A DNA stretch of 64,000 nucleotides from Variovorax sp. OAS795. GTDB taxonomy: Bacteria; Pseudomonadota; Gammaproteobacteria; Burkholderiales; Burkholderiaceae_C. Both the position numbers and the translations under genes were made by a program. This document shows, piece after piece, positions 27,285-35,398 of the stretch. The stretch spans positions 744,001 to 808,000 of the forward strand of contig NZ_JBEPOH010000001.1 in assembly GCF_040546685.1 (NCBI RefSeq), in the 5' to 3' direction. The stretch's first letter is position 1, and each line of letters begins with the position of its first letter. The notes under the pieces were generated by a model, which saw only the letters and a program-made list of their open reading frames with translations, was not told the DNA's origin and ran no database searches.

Positions 27285-28055
27285 CTAGCTGCCGGCAATG
27301 GTGTTGACCAAGGCGCCGATGCGCTCGATCTCGGTCACCACCACGTCGCCCGGCTTGCAGTCGACCACGCCGTCGGGGGTGCCCGTCAGGATCAGGTCGC
27401 CCGGCGACAGCGTCATGAAGCGGCTGAAGTACGCGATGAGGAACGGCGCGTCGAAGATCATGTCGCGCGTGCTGCCCTGCTGCGTGACGGTGCCGTTCAC
27501 CGTCGTCCTGAGCGCCAGCGCCATGGGGTCGGGCACGTCGGCCGCATCGACGAACCACGGGCCGAGTGGCGTGCAGGTGTCGCGGTTCTTCACGCGCAGG
27601 TTGGGGCGGTACCAGTTCTCCAGGTAGTCGCGAATGGCGTAGTCGTTGGCCACCGTGTAGCCGCCGATGAAGTCGTAGGCGTCGTCCTGCGTGACGTTCT
27701 TCGCGGTCTTGCCCACCACGATGGCGAGCTCGCATTCGTAGTGCATGAACTGCACGCCGGCAGGCCGCTGCGTGCGCTGGCGGTGGCCGATGAGCGTGCT
27801 CTGGCCCTTGACGAACACCAGCGGTTCCTCCGGCGCCTTGAACTCCAGCTCCTTGGCGTGGTCGGCGTAGTTGAGGCCGAGCGCAAGGATGGTGCGGGGC
27901 CGTGCGGTGGGCGCGAGCGGCGGCAGCCAGGTGAGCTGCGCCTGCGGCACGATGCGGCCGTCTTCCAGGCGCACGGCGGCATCTTGCTCGCCATTGAATT
28001 CGTGCGCGACACCGGTGTGTTCGCGGCCCTCGTATATGACGCGTGCGTGCTTCAT
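27285..28055 (-). CDS. hpaG2: HpaG C-terminal-type subunit (5-oxopent-3-ene-1,2,5-tricarboxylate decarboxylase)
   Basis: A fumarylacetoacetate-hydrolase-fold enzyme of the homoprotocatechuate pathway; in enteric bacteria the two halves of HpaG are fused, here they are separate genes. The 256 residues carry LALGLNYADHAKEL, VFVKGQSTLIGH, the metal-binding MHYECELAIVVGK and GYTVANDYAIRD, with SPGDLILTGTPDGV near the end. It overlaps hpaG1 by 4 nt. Decarboxylase and isomerase activities are known for the E. coli fusion protein. Confidence 0.92.
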   Translation of the reverse strand: MKHARVIYEGREHTGVAHEFNGEQDAAVRLEDGRIVPQAQLTWLPPLAPTARPRTILALGLNYADHAKELEFKAPEEPLVFVKGQSTLIGHRQRTQRPAGVQFMHYECELAIVVGKTAKNVTQDDAYDFIGGYTVANDYAIRDYLENWYRPNLRVKNRDTCTPLGPWFVDAADVPDPMALALRTTVNGTVTQQGSTRDMIFDAPFLIAYFSRFMTLSPGDLILTGTPDGVVDCKPGDVVVTEIERIGALVNTIAGS

Positions 28056-28693
28056 GCGGCCACCTCCTGCACCAGCGTGTTGGCCAGGGTCTCGAAGCCC
28101 GGCGCGGAAATCTCGACATGGTCGCCCGCGCAGGCCAGCGGCCGCCCGGCGTCGCAGCCCAGCATCAGCACGTCGCCATGCGCGAGCGTCATGAATTCGC
28201 CGACGTCGGCGAGCAGCTGTGCCGCGGGCCGCACGAGCTGCGAGAAATCGATCGACTGCTTCAGCGTGCCGTTGACGCGCACCTCGACGCGAAAGCCCGC
28301 GGGATCGGCCACCTCCTGCGCATCGCGCAGCACCGGACCTATGCCGAGGAACCCGTCGACACACTTGAATTTCACCGGGGGCCGGAAGAAGCTCGCATGC
28401 GGGATCGAGAGATCGTTCAACAGCACGAAGCCTTCGACGTCGCCCTCGGCCCCGATCACCATGCCGATGCTGGCGCCGATCTCCACCTCGGGCACGGCGG
28501 CGGGCACCGCGATGGCGCTCTCGTGCGGGCTCCAGGTGTTGGCGGTCTTCACGTAGAGCACCGGGGCCTTGGGCGCGGCCTTGTACGGCGCCTCTGCCAT
28601 TCGCGGCGCGAGCGCGTCGAACTCGGCGCGGAAGTTCAGCAGCGTGCCGTACACGGTGCCGGTCGGAAGATAGTGCGGTGCGCTGCTGCTCAT
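28052..28693 (-). CDS. hpaG1: HpaG N-terminal-type subunit
   Basis: The other half of HpaG, 213 residues, also of the fumarylacetoacetate-hydrolase fold: GTVYGTLLNFRAEFDAL, YVKTANTWSPHESAIAVP, VEIGASIGMVIG and GFVLLNDLSIPHASFFRPPVKFKCVDGFLGIGP. The start at 28693 overlaps the hpaR stop by 4 nt, as does its own stop with hpaG2, so hpaR-hpaG1-hpaG2 are translationally linked. The longer frame upstream reads through hpaR and is not homologous. Confidence 0.92.
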   Translation of the reverse strand: MSSSAPHYLPTGTVYGTLLNFRAEFDALAPRMAEAPYKAAPKAPVLYVKTANTWSPHESAIAVPAAVPEVEIGASIGMVIGAEGDVEGFVLLNDLSIPHASFFRPPVKFKCVDGFLGIGPVLRDAQEVADPAGFRVEVRVNGTLKQSIDFSQLVRPAAQLLADVGEFMTLAHGDVLMLGCDAGRPLACAGDHVEISAPGFETLANTLVQEVAA

Positions 28694-29124
28694 GATGGCT
28701 GCTCCAGTGCGATGAGTTCGTCGAGCAGCCCGTAGAGCTGCGTGAGCTTGGCCTTGCCGAGCGATTTTTCCATCCAGACGTAATGCGCCTCGATGCTGGT
28801 CGACAGGCGCTTCACCAGCTTCATGCCGTGCGGCGTGGCCTCGACCACGGTGCGGCGCTGGTCCTCGGGGTCGCGGCTGCGCGTGATGAGCTTGTCGCGC
28901 TCCATGCGGGCCAGCACGCCCGTGAGGCTGGGGCCGAGGATGAAGGCCTCGCGCGCCACGTGGCCGGTCTCGACGGCGCCGTGCTCGCCGAGCACGCGCA
29001 GCACGCGCCATTGCTGGTCGGACAGCGCGTGCTCGCGCAGGCTGGGCCGGGTGTGGGCCATCACGGCTTCGCGGGCCTGCAGCAGCAGGCGCGGCAAATT
29101 GCGGTGGGTGAAGGTGGTGCTCAA
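28690..29124 (-). CDS. hpaR: MarR-family repressor of homoprotocatechuate degradation, HpaR
   Basis: A dimeric winged-helix repressor; in E. coli HpaR represses the hpa meta operon and is relieved by aromatic acid inducers. The 144 residues include the conserved RLLLQAREAVMAHTRPSLREHALSDQQWRVLRVL, FILGPSLTGVLARMERD and the beta-wing RDPEDQRRTVVE. The start is a TTG at 29122-29124 with a GAGG site 8 nt upstream; the nearest later Met would remove the first helix. It is the first gene of the minus-strand run and divergent from radA. A perfect palindrome upstream is a likely operator. Confidence 0.92.
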   Translation of the reverse strand: MSTTFTHRNLPRLLLQAREAVMAHTRPSLREHALSDQQWRVLRVLGEHGAVETGHVAREAFILGPSLTGVLARMERDKLITRSRDPEDQRRTVVEATPHGMKLVKRLSTSIEAHYVWMEKSLGKAKLTQLYGLLDELIALEQPS

Positions 29125-29146
29125 AAGCTGTGCCTCGTCGAATTAG

Positions 29147-29158
29147 TTAACATGTTAA
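29147..29158. promoter_or_regulatory. Palindrome, candidate HpaR operator
   Basis: TTAACATGTTAA at 29147-29158 is a perfect 12-bp palindrome in otherwise GC-rich sequence, and the symmetry continues imperfectly over 24 bp (29141-29164). It is 23 nt upstream of the hpaR start and about 65 nt upstream of radA. MarR-type repressors bind AT-rich palindromes at their own promoters, so this is the natural HpaR site. Direct proof is lacking. Confidence 0.65.
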
Positions 29159-29223
29159 ATGATTCTTCGGAGCTTTCCAAGCCGCCAGGCATCAGGGTTT
29201 GTGCGGACACCTAAACTCCCCGC

Positions 29224-30618
29224 ATGGCCAAGGAAAAAACACTCTTCGTCTGCAGCGAATGCGGCGGCACCAGCCCCAAGTGGCTCGGCAAATGCCCCAG
29301 CTGCGGCGCCTGGAACACACTCGTCGAGCAGGTGGCGGGCAACGGCGGCGGCCCGGCCAACAACCGCTTTGGCAGCACGCAGTACGCGTCGCTCGCGGGC
29401 GCTTCGGAACTGGCCACGCTGTCGGAAATAGAGGCAACCGACATCGAGCGCACGCCCACCGGCCTCGAGGAACTCGACCGCGTGCTGGGCGGCGGCATCG
29501 TGTCGGGCGGCGTCACGCTCATCGGCGGCGACCCGGGCATCGGCAAGTCGACCCTGTTGCTGCAGGCCGTCGATGCGCTGCAGCGCGCGGGGCAGAACGC
29601 GCTCTACGTCACGGGCGAGGAAAGCGGCGCGCAGGTGGCGCTGCGCTCGCGCCGGCTCGGCCTGGACCACTCGCAGGTGCAGGTGCTGGCCGAGATCCAG
29701 CTCGAGAAGATCATCGCCACGCTCGACGCCACGCGGCCGGCCATCGCGGTGATCGATTCGATCCAGACCGTGTACTCCGACCAGCTCACTTCGGCGCCCG
29801 GCTCGGTGGCGCAGGTGCGCGAATGCGCGGCCCATCTCACGCGCTTTGCCAAGACCAGCGGCACGGCCGTGGTGCTGGTGGGCCACGTCACGAAGGAGGG
29901 TGCGCTCGCGGGTCCGCGCGTGCTCGAGCACATGGTCGACACCGTGCTGTACTTCGAGGGCGACACGCATTCGAGCTTCCGCCTCGTGCGCGCGATCAAG
30001 AACCGCTTTGGCGCCGTCAACGAGATCGGCGTGTTCGCCATGACCGAGCGCGGCCTCAAGGGCGTGGCCAATCCGAGCGCGATCTTCCTGAGCCAGCATG
30101 CCGAACCGGTGCCCGGCAGCGTGGTGCTGGTCACGCTGGAGGGCACGCGGCCGATGCTGGTGGAAATCCAGGCGCTGGTCGACAACGGCGGGCCGAGTCC
30201 GCGGCGCCTGTCGGTGGGGCTGGACCGCGACCGGCTCGCGATGCTGCTGGCCGTGCTGCACCGCCACGCGGGCGTGGCCTGCATGGACCAGGACGTGTTC
30301 GTCAATGCGGTGGGTGGCGTGCGCATCAGCGAACCGGCGGCCGACCTGGCCGTGATGCTGGCCATCACGTCGAGCCTGCGCGGCAAGCCGCTGCCCAAGG
30401 GCTTCATCGCATTCGGCGAAGTGGGCCTTGCGGGTGAGGTGCGTCCCGCGCCGCGCGGGCAGGAGCGGCTGCGCGAAGCGGCCAAGCTGGGCTTCAGCGT
30501 GGCGGTGGTGCCCAAGGCCAATGCGCCGCGCAAGGGCACGAAGGAGATCGAGGGCCTGACGATCCACGCCGTCGACCGCATCGAAGAGGCGATGGACGTG
30601 GTCCGCCGCCTCGAGTGA
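29224..30618 (+). CDS. radA: DNA repair protein RadA
   Basis: A hexameric RecA-like helicase that supports RecA in branch migration during recombinational repair. The 464 residues have the zinc finger CSECG...CPSCG (Cys10, 13, 24, 27), Walker A GDPGIGKST near residues 102-110, the RadA-specific KNRFGAVNEIGVF motif, and a Lon-protease-like C-terminal domain (LPKGFIAFGEVGLAGEVRPAPRGQERLREAAKLGF). The start is unambiguous. It is transcribed away from hpaR with a 99-nt gap. Confidence 0.96.
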   Translation: MAKEKTLFVCSECGGTSPKWLGKCPSCGAWNTLVEQVAGNGGGPANNRFGSTQYASLAGASELATLSEIEATDIERTPTGLEELDRVLGGGIVSGGVTLIGGDPGIGKSTLLLQAVDALQRAGQNALYVTGEESGAQVALRSRRLGLDHSQVQVLAEIQLEKIIATLDATRPAIAVIDSIQTVYSDQLTSAPGSVAQVRECAAHLTRFAKTSGTAVVLVGHVTKEGALAGPRVLEHMVDTVLYFEGDTHSSFRLVRAIKNRFGAVNEIGVFAMTERGLKGVANPSAIFLSQHAEPVPGSVVLVTLEGTRPMLVEIQALVDNGGPSPRRLSVGLDRDRLAMLLAVLHRHAGVACMDQDVFVNAVGGVRISEPAADLAVMLAITSSLRGKPLPKGFIAFGEVGLAGEVRPAPRGQERLREAAKLGFSVAVVPKANAPRKGTKEIEGLTIHAVDRIEEAMDVVRRLE

Positions 30619-30629
30619 TTCGCTGGAGG

Positions 30630-30663
30630 AAAAAATGCCCGGCGCACCACAGGCGCGCCGGGC
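30630..30663 (-). terminator. Rho-independent terminator for the minus-strand lipoprotein gene
   Basis: GCCCGGCGC (30637-30645) pairs with GCGCCGGGC (30655-30663). On the minus strand the stem is followed, after one base, by a run of Ts (30635 down to 30630), right after the lipoprotein stop codon. The same stem could slow plus-strand transcription out of radA. Confidence 0.8.
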
Positions 30664-30671
30664 CACCCTCC

Positions 30672-31127
30672 CTACCCCCCGATGTGCATCGTGAACGCCG
30701 GTCCGCCGTTGAGCACGCATTGGCCGCTGCCCAGCGTGGCCGAGTTCATCGTGTACTGGCAACTCAGGTTGCCGCCGCGATTGCCGCTGGCGTTGGCCAC
30801 GCCGGCACCTCGCGAGCCCGCAACCCGGGTCGCCTCTCCCTGGAACTGCTCGTTGCCGATCAGCGCACTGAAGTGTCCGCGTCCGTTCATGTCGTTGGTC
30901 ACCGTGCCTGCGACCGTTCCGTAGCGCGCCGCCTCGGCATTCGACGGGTACAGCCGCGCACTGACGCTCTGCGTCACCGGCCCTGGTGCGATGGGATAGG
31001 ACTGCGAGGGCGGCGCCGCGGGAGCGGGCTGTCCGAGCGGCACCACGTAGCAGCCGCTGAGCGCGGTGGCCGCGAGCGTGGCGGCAAGGGTGAGACGAAT
31101 GAAGTTGGCAGGGCGCGGAATGGTCAT
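30672..31127 (-). CDS. Putative lipoprotein
   Basis: The 151-residue product has a lipoprotein signal peptide with a lipobox ending at Cys26 (ALSGCYVVP), a Pro/Ala-rich linker and a Gly-rich C-terminal domain with SARLYPSNAEAARYGTVAG and CQYTMNSATLGSGQCVLNGG. I do not recognise a specific family; it resembles small outer-membrane-associated lipoproteins of Burkholderiales. It is on the minus strand, tail to tail with radA, and ends at a strong terminator. Confidence 0.78.
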   Translation of the reverse strand: MTIPRPANFIRLTLAATLAATALSGCYVVPLGQPAPAAPPSQSYPIAPGPVTQSVSARLYPSNAEAARYGTVAGTVTNDMNGRGHFSALIGNEQFQGEATRVAGSRGAGVANASGNRGGNLSCQYTMNSATLGSGQCVLNGGPAFTMHIGG

Positions 31128-31271
31128 ACGCTTTTCAGTGGCCCGGGCAGATGCCCGTGCGGCGAAATGTGCCGGCTCGCGCCGGTGCGCCGCGTGCTTT
31201 TCGCGGCGAGTACCACCGCGCGCGCCCGGCGGTAGCCATGGCCGCTACTGTGGGCGGCGACAATGCGGCCC

Positions 31272-31691
31272 ATGAATTTCCAGAAATTGCTGGTGCCCGT
31301 GGGCGGCATCGTTCTTCTCGGGCTCGCGTGGCGCAGCTACGGCTGGGCTGGCGTGGCGCTGACCGGCGGCGCGATCGTGATGTTCTTGCTGCTGCACTTC
31401 AACCGCGCCATGCAGGTCCTCAAGCGCGCCGCCGACCGGCCTGTGGGCTTTGTCGCGAGCGCGGTGATGCTGAACGCCAAGCTCAAGAAGGGCGCGACCT
31501 TGATGCACGTCATTGCCATGACACGCGCGCTCGGCGAACTGCGTTCACCCAAGGACGAGGAGCCCGAGCTCTACCGCTGGACCGACACCGGCGGCTCGCA
31601 TGTCGATGCCGAGTTCAAGGGCGGCAAGCTGCAAAGCTGGGTACTGACGCGGCCCGAGGCGCCGCCCGAAGAAGAAACGCCCCCGGGCTGA
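31272..31691 (+). CDS. Small membrane protein of unknown function
   Basis: The 139-residue product has two N-terminal membrane helices (LLVPVGGIVLLGLAWRSYG and GVALTGGAIVMFLLLHF) and a cytoplasmic tail of about 90 residues with KRAADRPVGFVASAVMLNAKLKKG. The C-terminus is acidic and proline-rich. ATG 31272 (MNFQKLLVPVGG) is preferred to ATG 31263. It is a conserved-looking hypothetical; function unknown. It converges with rdgC. Confidence 0.78.
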   Translation: MNFQKLLVPVGGIVLLGLAWRSYGWAGVALTGGAIVMFLLLHFNRAMQVLKRAADRPVGFVASAVMLNAKLKKGATLMHVIAMTRALGELRSPKDEEPELYRWTDTGGSHVDAEFKGGKLQSWVLTRPEAPPEEETPPG

Positions 31692-31718
31692 TCAGCCGCG
31701 GCGGGCGGGCGCGTTCAT

Positions 31719-32730
31719 TCAGAACGGCGCGTCTTCTTCTTCCTCGACGGCATCGGCGGGCGTCGACGTGGTGGGGGCCGCGGCAGGCGCTGCCGCCGGC
31801 TGGGCCGCGTCATCCCTGGGCGCGCCCGCGAACGCCGCTTCGCCGCCCAGTGCATCGAGCAGGGCCGGCACCAGCTGGCCGAGCTCTCCGGTGGCAATGG
31901 CCACGTCGGCATCGAAGTTGTCTTCCTTCTTGCCGCCCGAGGCGCCGTCGCCCGTGCCTTCGAGGAACACGATCTTGCGGATCAGCATGCCGTGCGTCAG
32001 CTCGAAGGACACGCGGTCGTCCCAGGTGAGCGCGAGGCGCGTGGGGCGCTTGCCGTCGGTGATGTGCTTTTGCACTTCCTCGATGTCCAGCGGGTGCTTG
32101 GCGTAGCGCACCACGGCCTTCGAATCGTCCGAGGCCTTCAGCTCGCACTCGCGGTCGATGGTGAAGCCGGCCGGCGGCTCCTGCGTGAGCAGCCAGTTGG
32201 CCATGGCGGCGGCGGGCTCCACCTGCGTGTTGATGAGGGCCACGGCAAAGCCGTCGAGCGACTTCACCAGGCTGGTGACCACTTCGTCGGCGCGCGCGCC
32301 ATTGGCGCTGTTGATCACGAGGCGGCGCTCGGCCTGGTCGATCCACACGGCAATGCGGGCGCTGCGGGTGAAGGCCATCGGCAGCAGCTCGAGCGTGATG
32401 TCTTCCTTGAGCTCCTTCTTTTCCTTCTTGCCGGGCTTGCGGCCGGTGGTGGCCTCGATCTGCGCACAGCGCTCGTCGAGCTTGCGGCGCACCACGGAGC
32501 CGGGCACCGCCTTGCTTTTCGATCATGTACTCGACCAGCCACTGGCCGCCGATGGATTCGGCCAGCGGGCCGCTGGCTTCGCCGCGGGGCTCGACCCAGC
32601 CGGCGGACTTTTCCTGCGAGGGGCCGCAGGGTTCGAAGCGCTGCTTGCCGAGCCCTTCCTCGACCTCGGTCAATGTTTGGGACCAGGCAGGCTCGATGCG
32701 ATAGACGATGACGTTCTTGAATACGGACAC
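31719..32730 (-). pseudogene. rdgC: Recombination-associated protein RdgC, single-base frameshift
   Basis: RdgC is a ring-shaped DNA-binding protein that limits RecA. The first part (GTG start, SVFKNVIVYRIEPAW through GGQWLVEYMIE) and the second part (KAVPGSVVRRKLDERC to EEEEDAPF) lie in adjacent frames. Removing one T of the TTTT at 32516-32519 (one A of the coding strand) restores MIESKAVPGSVV, the conserved family passage, and gives about 336 residues. The family core includes GRKPGKKEKKELKEDITLELLPMAF and SFELTHGMLIRKIVFLEG. The C-terminal Ala/Pro-rich tail after residue 300 is extra. Most likely the base is a sequence error; if real, the cell lacks RdgC. Confidence 0.88.
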
Positions 32731-32870
32731 GGAAACCCTTTTTCCACTGGTTTGGACAACCGGCCATTGTCGGGCACCCGGTTCCGGGCTCGGCCGTAAA
32801 ATCGCAAGCTTTTGCGACTTCCCTCTCCGGTCGCACCCCCACACCGCTTCCCAAACTAAGGAATCAGGAA

Positions 32871-33824
32871 ATGAGCTCGATCCCCCCCTCGCTGGACGAC
32901 CGTGACGGCAAGATCTGGATGGACGGCGAACTCGTGGACTGGCGCGACGCCAAGATCCACGTGCTGAGCCACACGCTGCACTACGGCTGCGGCGCCTTCG
33001 AGGGCGTGCGCGCCTACAAGACGGCCGACGGCGGCACCTCCATCTTCCGCCTGGCGGAGCACACCGAGCGGCTGTTCAACAGCGCCAAGATCCTGCGCAT
33101 GAAGATCCCGTTCACGCCCGAACAGCTGAACGAAGCCCAGAAGCAGGTCGTGCGCGAGAACAAGCTCGAGAGCTGCTACCTGCGCCCGCTGATCTGGATC
33201 GGCTCCGAAAAGCTCGGCGTGAGCCCCAAGGGCAACCGGATCCACGCCATGGTCGCGGCCTGGTCCTGGGGTGCCTACCTGGGCGAAGAGGGCATGCGCC
33301 GCGGCATCCGCGTGAAGACCTCCAGCTACACCCGCCATCACGTGAACATCACGATGACGCAGGCCAAGTCGGTGAGCAACTACACCAACTCCATCCTCGC
33401 CAACATGGAAGCGCTGGACGACGGCTACGACGAGGCGCTGCTGCTCGACGCGAGCGGCTTCGTCTCCGAGGGCGCAGGCGAGAACATCTTCGTGGTCAAG
33501 GGCGGCGTGGTCTACACGCCCGACCTGTCCGCGGGCGCGCTCAACGGCATCACGCGCAACACCATCCTGCACGTGTGCAAGGACCTCGGCATCGAACTCG
33601 TGCAGAAGCGCATCACGCGCGACGAGGTCTACATTGCCGACGAGGCCTTCTTCACCGGCACCGCCGCCGAAGTGACGCCCATCCGCGAGCTCGACCGCAT
33701 CGAGATCGGCAACCGCGGCGACGGCGGCTCGCGCGGCCCGATCACCGAGAAGATCCAGGCGGCCTTCTTCGACATCGTGAACGGCAAGAATCCCAAGTAC
33801 GCCCACTGGCTCACGAAAGTCTGA
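32871..33824 (+). CDS. ilvE: Branched-chain amino acid aminotransferase
   Basis: A PLP-dependent fold-type IV transaminase for the last step of Val, Leu and Ile synthesis, cytoplasmic. The 317 residues begin SLDDRDGKIWMDGELVDWRDAKIHVLSHTLHYGCGAFEGVRAY. They contain the PLP lysine in MTQAKSVSNYTNSILA, the motif DEALLLDASGFVSEGAGENIF and ADEAFFTGTAAEVTPI, all IlvE marks. It is divergent from rdgC (140 nt) and followed after 7 nt by the zinc-finger gene. Confidence 0.95.
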   Translation: MSSIPPSLDDRDGKIWMDGELVDWRDAKIHVLSHTLHYGCGAFEGVRAYKTADGGTSIFRLAEHTERLFNSAKILRMKIPFTPEQLNEAQKQVVRENKLESCYLRPLIWIGSEKLGVSPKGNRIHAMVAAWSWGAYLGEEGMRRGIRVKTSSYTRHHVNITMTQAKSVSNYTNSILANMEALDDGYDEALLLDASGFVSEGAGENIFVVKGGVVYTPDLSAGALNGITRNTILHVCKDLGIELVQKRITRDEVYIADEAFFTGTAAEVTPIRELDRIEIGNRGDGGSRGPITEKIQAAFFDIVNGKNPKYAHWLTKV

Positions 33825-33831
33825 GAAACCC

Positions 33832-34041
33832 ATGTCCACCAACGCAGTCGTCGAACTCCTGGCCAAGGAGCTCAACCACCAGGGCGGCGTGTTCTGCCCG
33901 AGCCCCAAGGCCGACATGAAGCTCTGGAACACCCATCCCAAGGTCTACCTGGACGTGGCGCGCACCGGCGAAGCCAAGTGCCCGTACTGCGGCACGGTCT
34001 ACCGCCTGAAGGCGGGCGAGACGGTGTCGTCGCGGCACTGA
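33832..34041 (+). CDS. CHCC-type zinc-finger domain protein
   Basis: A 69-residue protein with the CHCC zinc-finger pattern: VFCPSPKADMKLWNTHPKVYLDV followed by GEAKCPYCGTVYRL, which supplies the final Cys-X2-Cys pair. Relatives include an accessory subunit of mitochondrial complex I, but the bacterial role is not defined. It is the second gene of the ilvE unit, 7 nt downstream, an arrangement seen widely in betaproteobacteria. Confidence 0.88.
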   Translation: MSTNAVVELLAKELNHQGGVFCPSPKADMKLWNTHPKVYLDVARTGEAKCPYCGTVYRLKAGETVSSRH

Positions 34042-34082
34042 GCAGGGCCGCTGTCGGGTAGCTTCCGCCAGCTGCCCGCTCT

Positions 34083-35339
34083 CTAGCTGGAAGCGGGGGC
34101 CTCTGGCACCGCTGCGATGCGGCTTCCCGGCCACAGGTCATTCCAGGGCTGGGCGCTGCGGGGCTCCTGCGCGAGCCGCAGGTACACCATCGCGATCCAC
34201 AGCAGCGCCAGCCCGATCTGCGCGTCGCGCACCGCCGAGTTCACGCTCGACGCGATCAGCGCGATCAGCGTGGCGGCGAGCGCATAGCGGCCCGCGATGT
34301 CGGGCCGCTTCCACGCCTGCCAGACCGCGCCGGCCATGATGGCCAAGAGGCTCAGCAGGGCCGGCAGCCCGCCCTGCGCGCCGACCCAGAGAAAGTCGTT
34401 GTGCGGCATGTTCGATTCGGCGAACAGCGCCGGGCCGCGCTTGTGCCACTGGTCGGTCCACCCGCCGATGCCCCAGCCGGTGAGCGGCCGGTCGGCAATC
34501 ATGAGGCCCGTGTCGCGGTACATGTAGTAGCGAATGACCCAGCTGCCCTTGAAGATCTCGCCGGCCTGCGCCTTCTCGATCTCCTCCACCCCGGTCTCGA
34601 CCTTGTGCTGCAGCTGCGGCAGCTGGTATAGCGCCGCCGCCAGCACCACGGCACCCAGCACCAGGGCGCTCACCAGCATCTTCAGGTGGCTGCGCCATTG
34701 GTGAATGCACACCACCGGGATCACCAGCATCAGCGCCAGCACCGAGGTGCGGGACGTCAGCGGCAGCGCCACCACCAGGCCCAGGCCGAGCACCAGCACG
34801 AAGGCGGGAAGGGCGCGCAGCGGCCGGTGCGCGGCGATCTGCGCGATGCCCCACACGGCGGCCGTGGACGCCACCACGCTGAAAAGCAGTGCGTTGCTGA
34901 TCGACTTGTTGCCCACTTCCATGACCACTGCGCGCAGCGGCGCCCAGATCGGAAAGCCGAAGGCGTGATAGGCCAGGATCAGCAGCACGTTCAGCGCCGC
35001 AATCAGCAGGAAGCCGCGCAGCGCCCAGATCGCTTCCTCGCGCGTGAGTGCCATCGCCATCAGGATCGTGAGCCCGATGCGCAGGCCGTGGAACAGGTTG
35101 GAGCCGGTCTCGGGGTAATGCGGCCCGATGGCCAGCACGATGAAGGTCCAGCCCAGGTACGCCACCATCGGCCACCACAGCGGGTTGGCGCGCAGCCGCG
35201 CGAAGCGCTCGCGGTATCGGCCGGCCAGCCCCAGCGTGGCGAGCAGCAGCAGGGCTGAAAGGTAGGTGACGCCGACGGGCATGAACACCACCAGCCCCCA
35301 GAACATGGCCGCGGGCCTGACGATGTGCGATCTCTGCAT
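34083..35339 (-). CDS. O-antigen ligase family protein (WaaL/Wzy-like)
   Basis: A polytopic inner-membrane protein of about twelve helices that ligates or polymerises O-antigen units in the periplasm. The 418 residues have the typical large periplasmic loop near residue 260, with PLTGWGIGGWTDQWHKRGPALF and SNMPHNDFLWVGAQGGL; the Arg/His-containing loop and HND motif are characteristic of Wzy_C ligases. No other O-antigen genes are adjacent, so ligase and polymerase cannot be separated. It converges with the ilvE unit and ends before the sensor-kinase gene on the same strand. Confidence 0.85.
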   Translation of the reverse strand: MQRSHIVRPAAMFWGLVVFMPVGVTYLSALLLLATLGLAGRYRERFARLRANPLWWPMVAYLGWTFIVLAIGPHYPETGSNLFHGLRIGLTILMAMALTREEAIWALRGFLLIAALNVLLILAYHAFGFPIWAPLRAVVMEVGNKSISNALLFSVVASTAAVWGIAQIAAHRPLRALPAFVLVLGLGLVVALPLTSRTSVLALMLVIPVVCIHQWRSHLKMLVSALVLGAVVLAAALYQLPQLQHKVETGVEEIEKAQAGEIFKGSWVIRYYMYRDTGLMIADRPLTGWGIGGWTDQWHKRGPALFAESNMPHNDFLWVGAQGGLPALLSLLAIMAGAVWQAWKRPDIAGRYALAATLIALIASSVNSAVRDAQIGLALLWIAMVYLRLAQEPRSAQPWNDLWPGSRIAAVPEAPASS

Positions 35340-35398
35340 AGGGGCGGGATTTTAGGTGGGGCCCGCGGTGCCCACCTGACTTCGGGCCGGCCGGCCGG

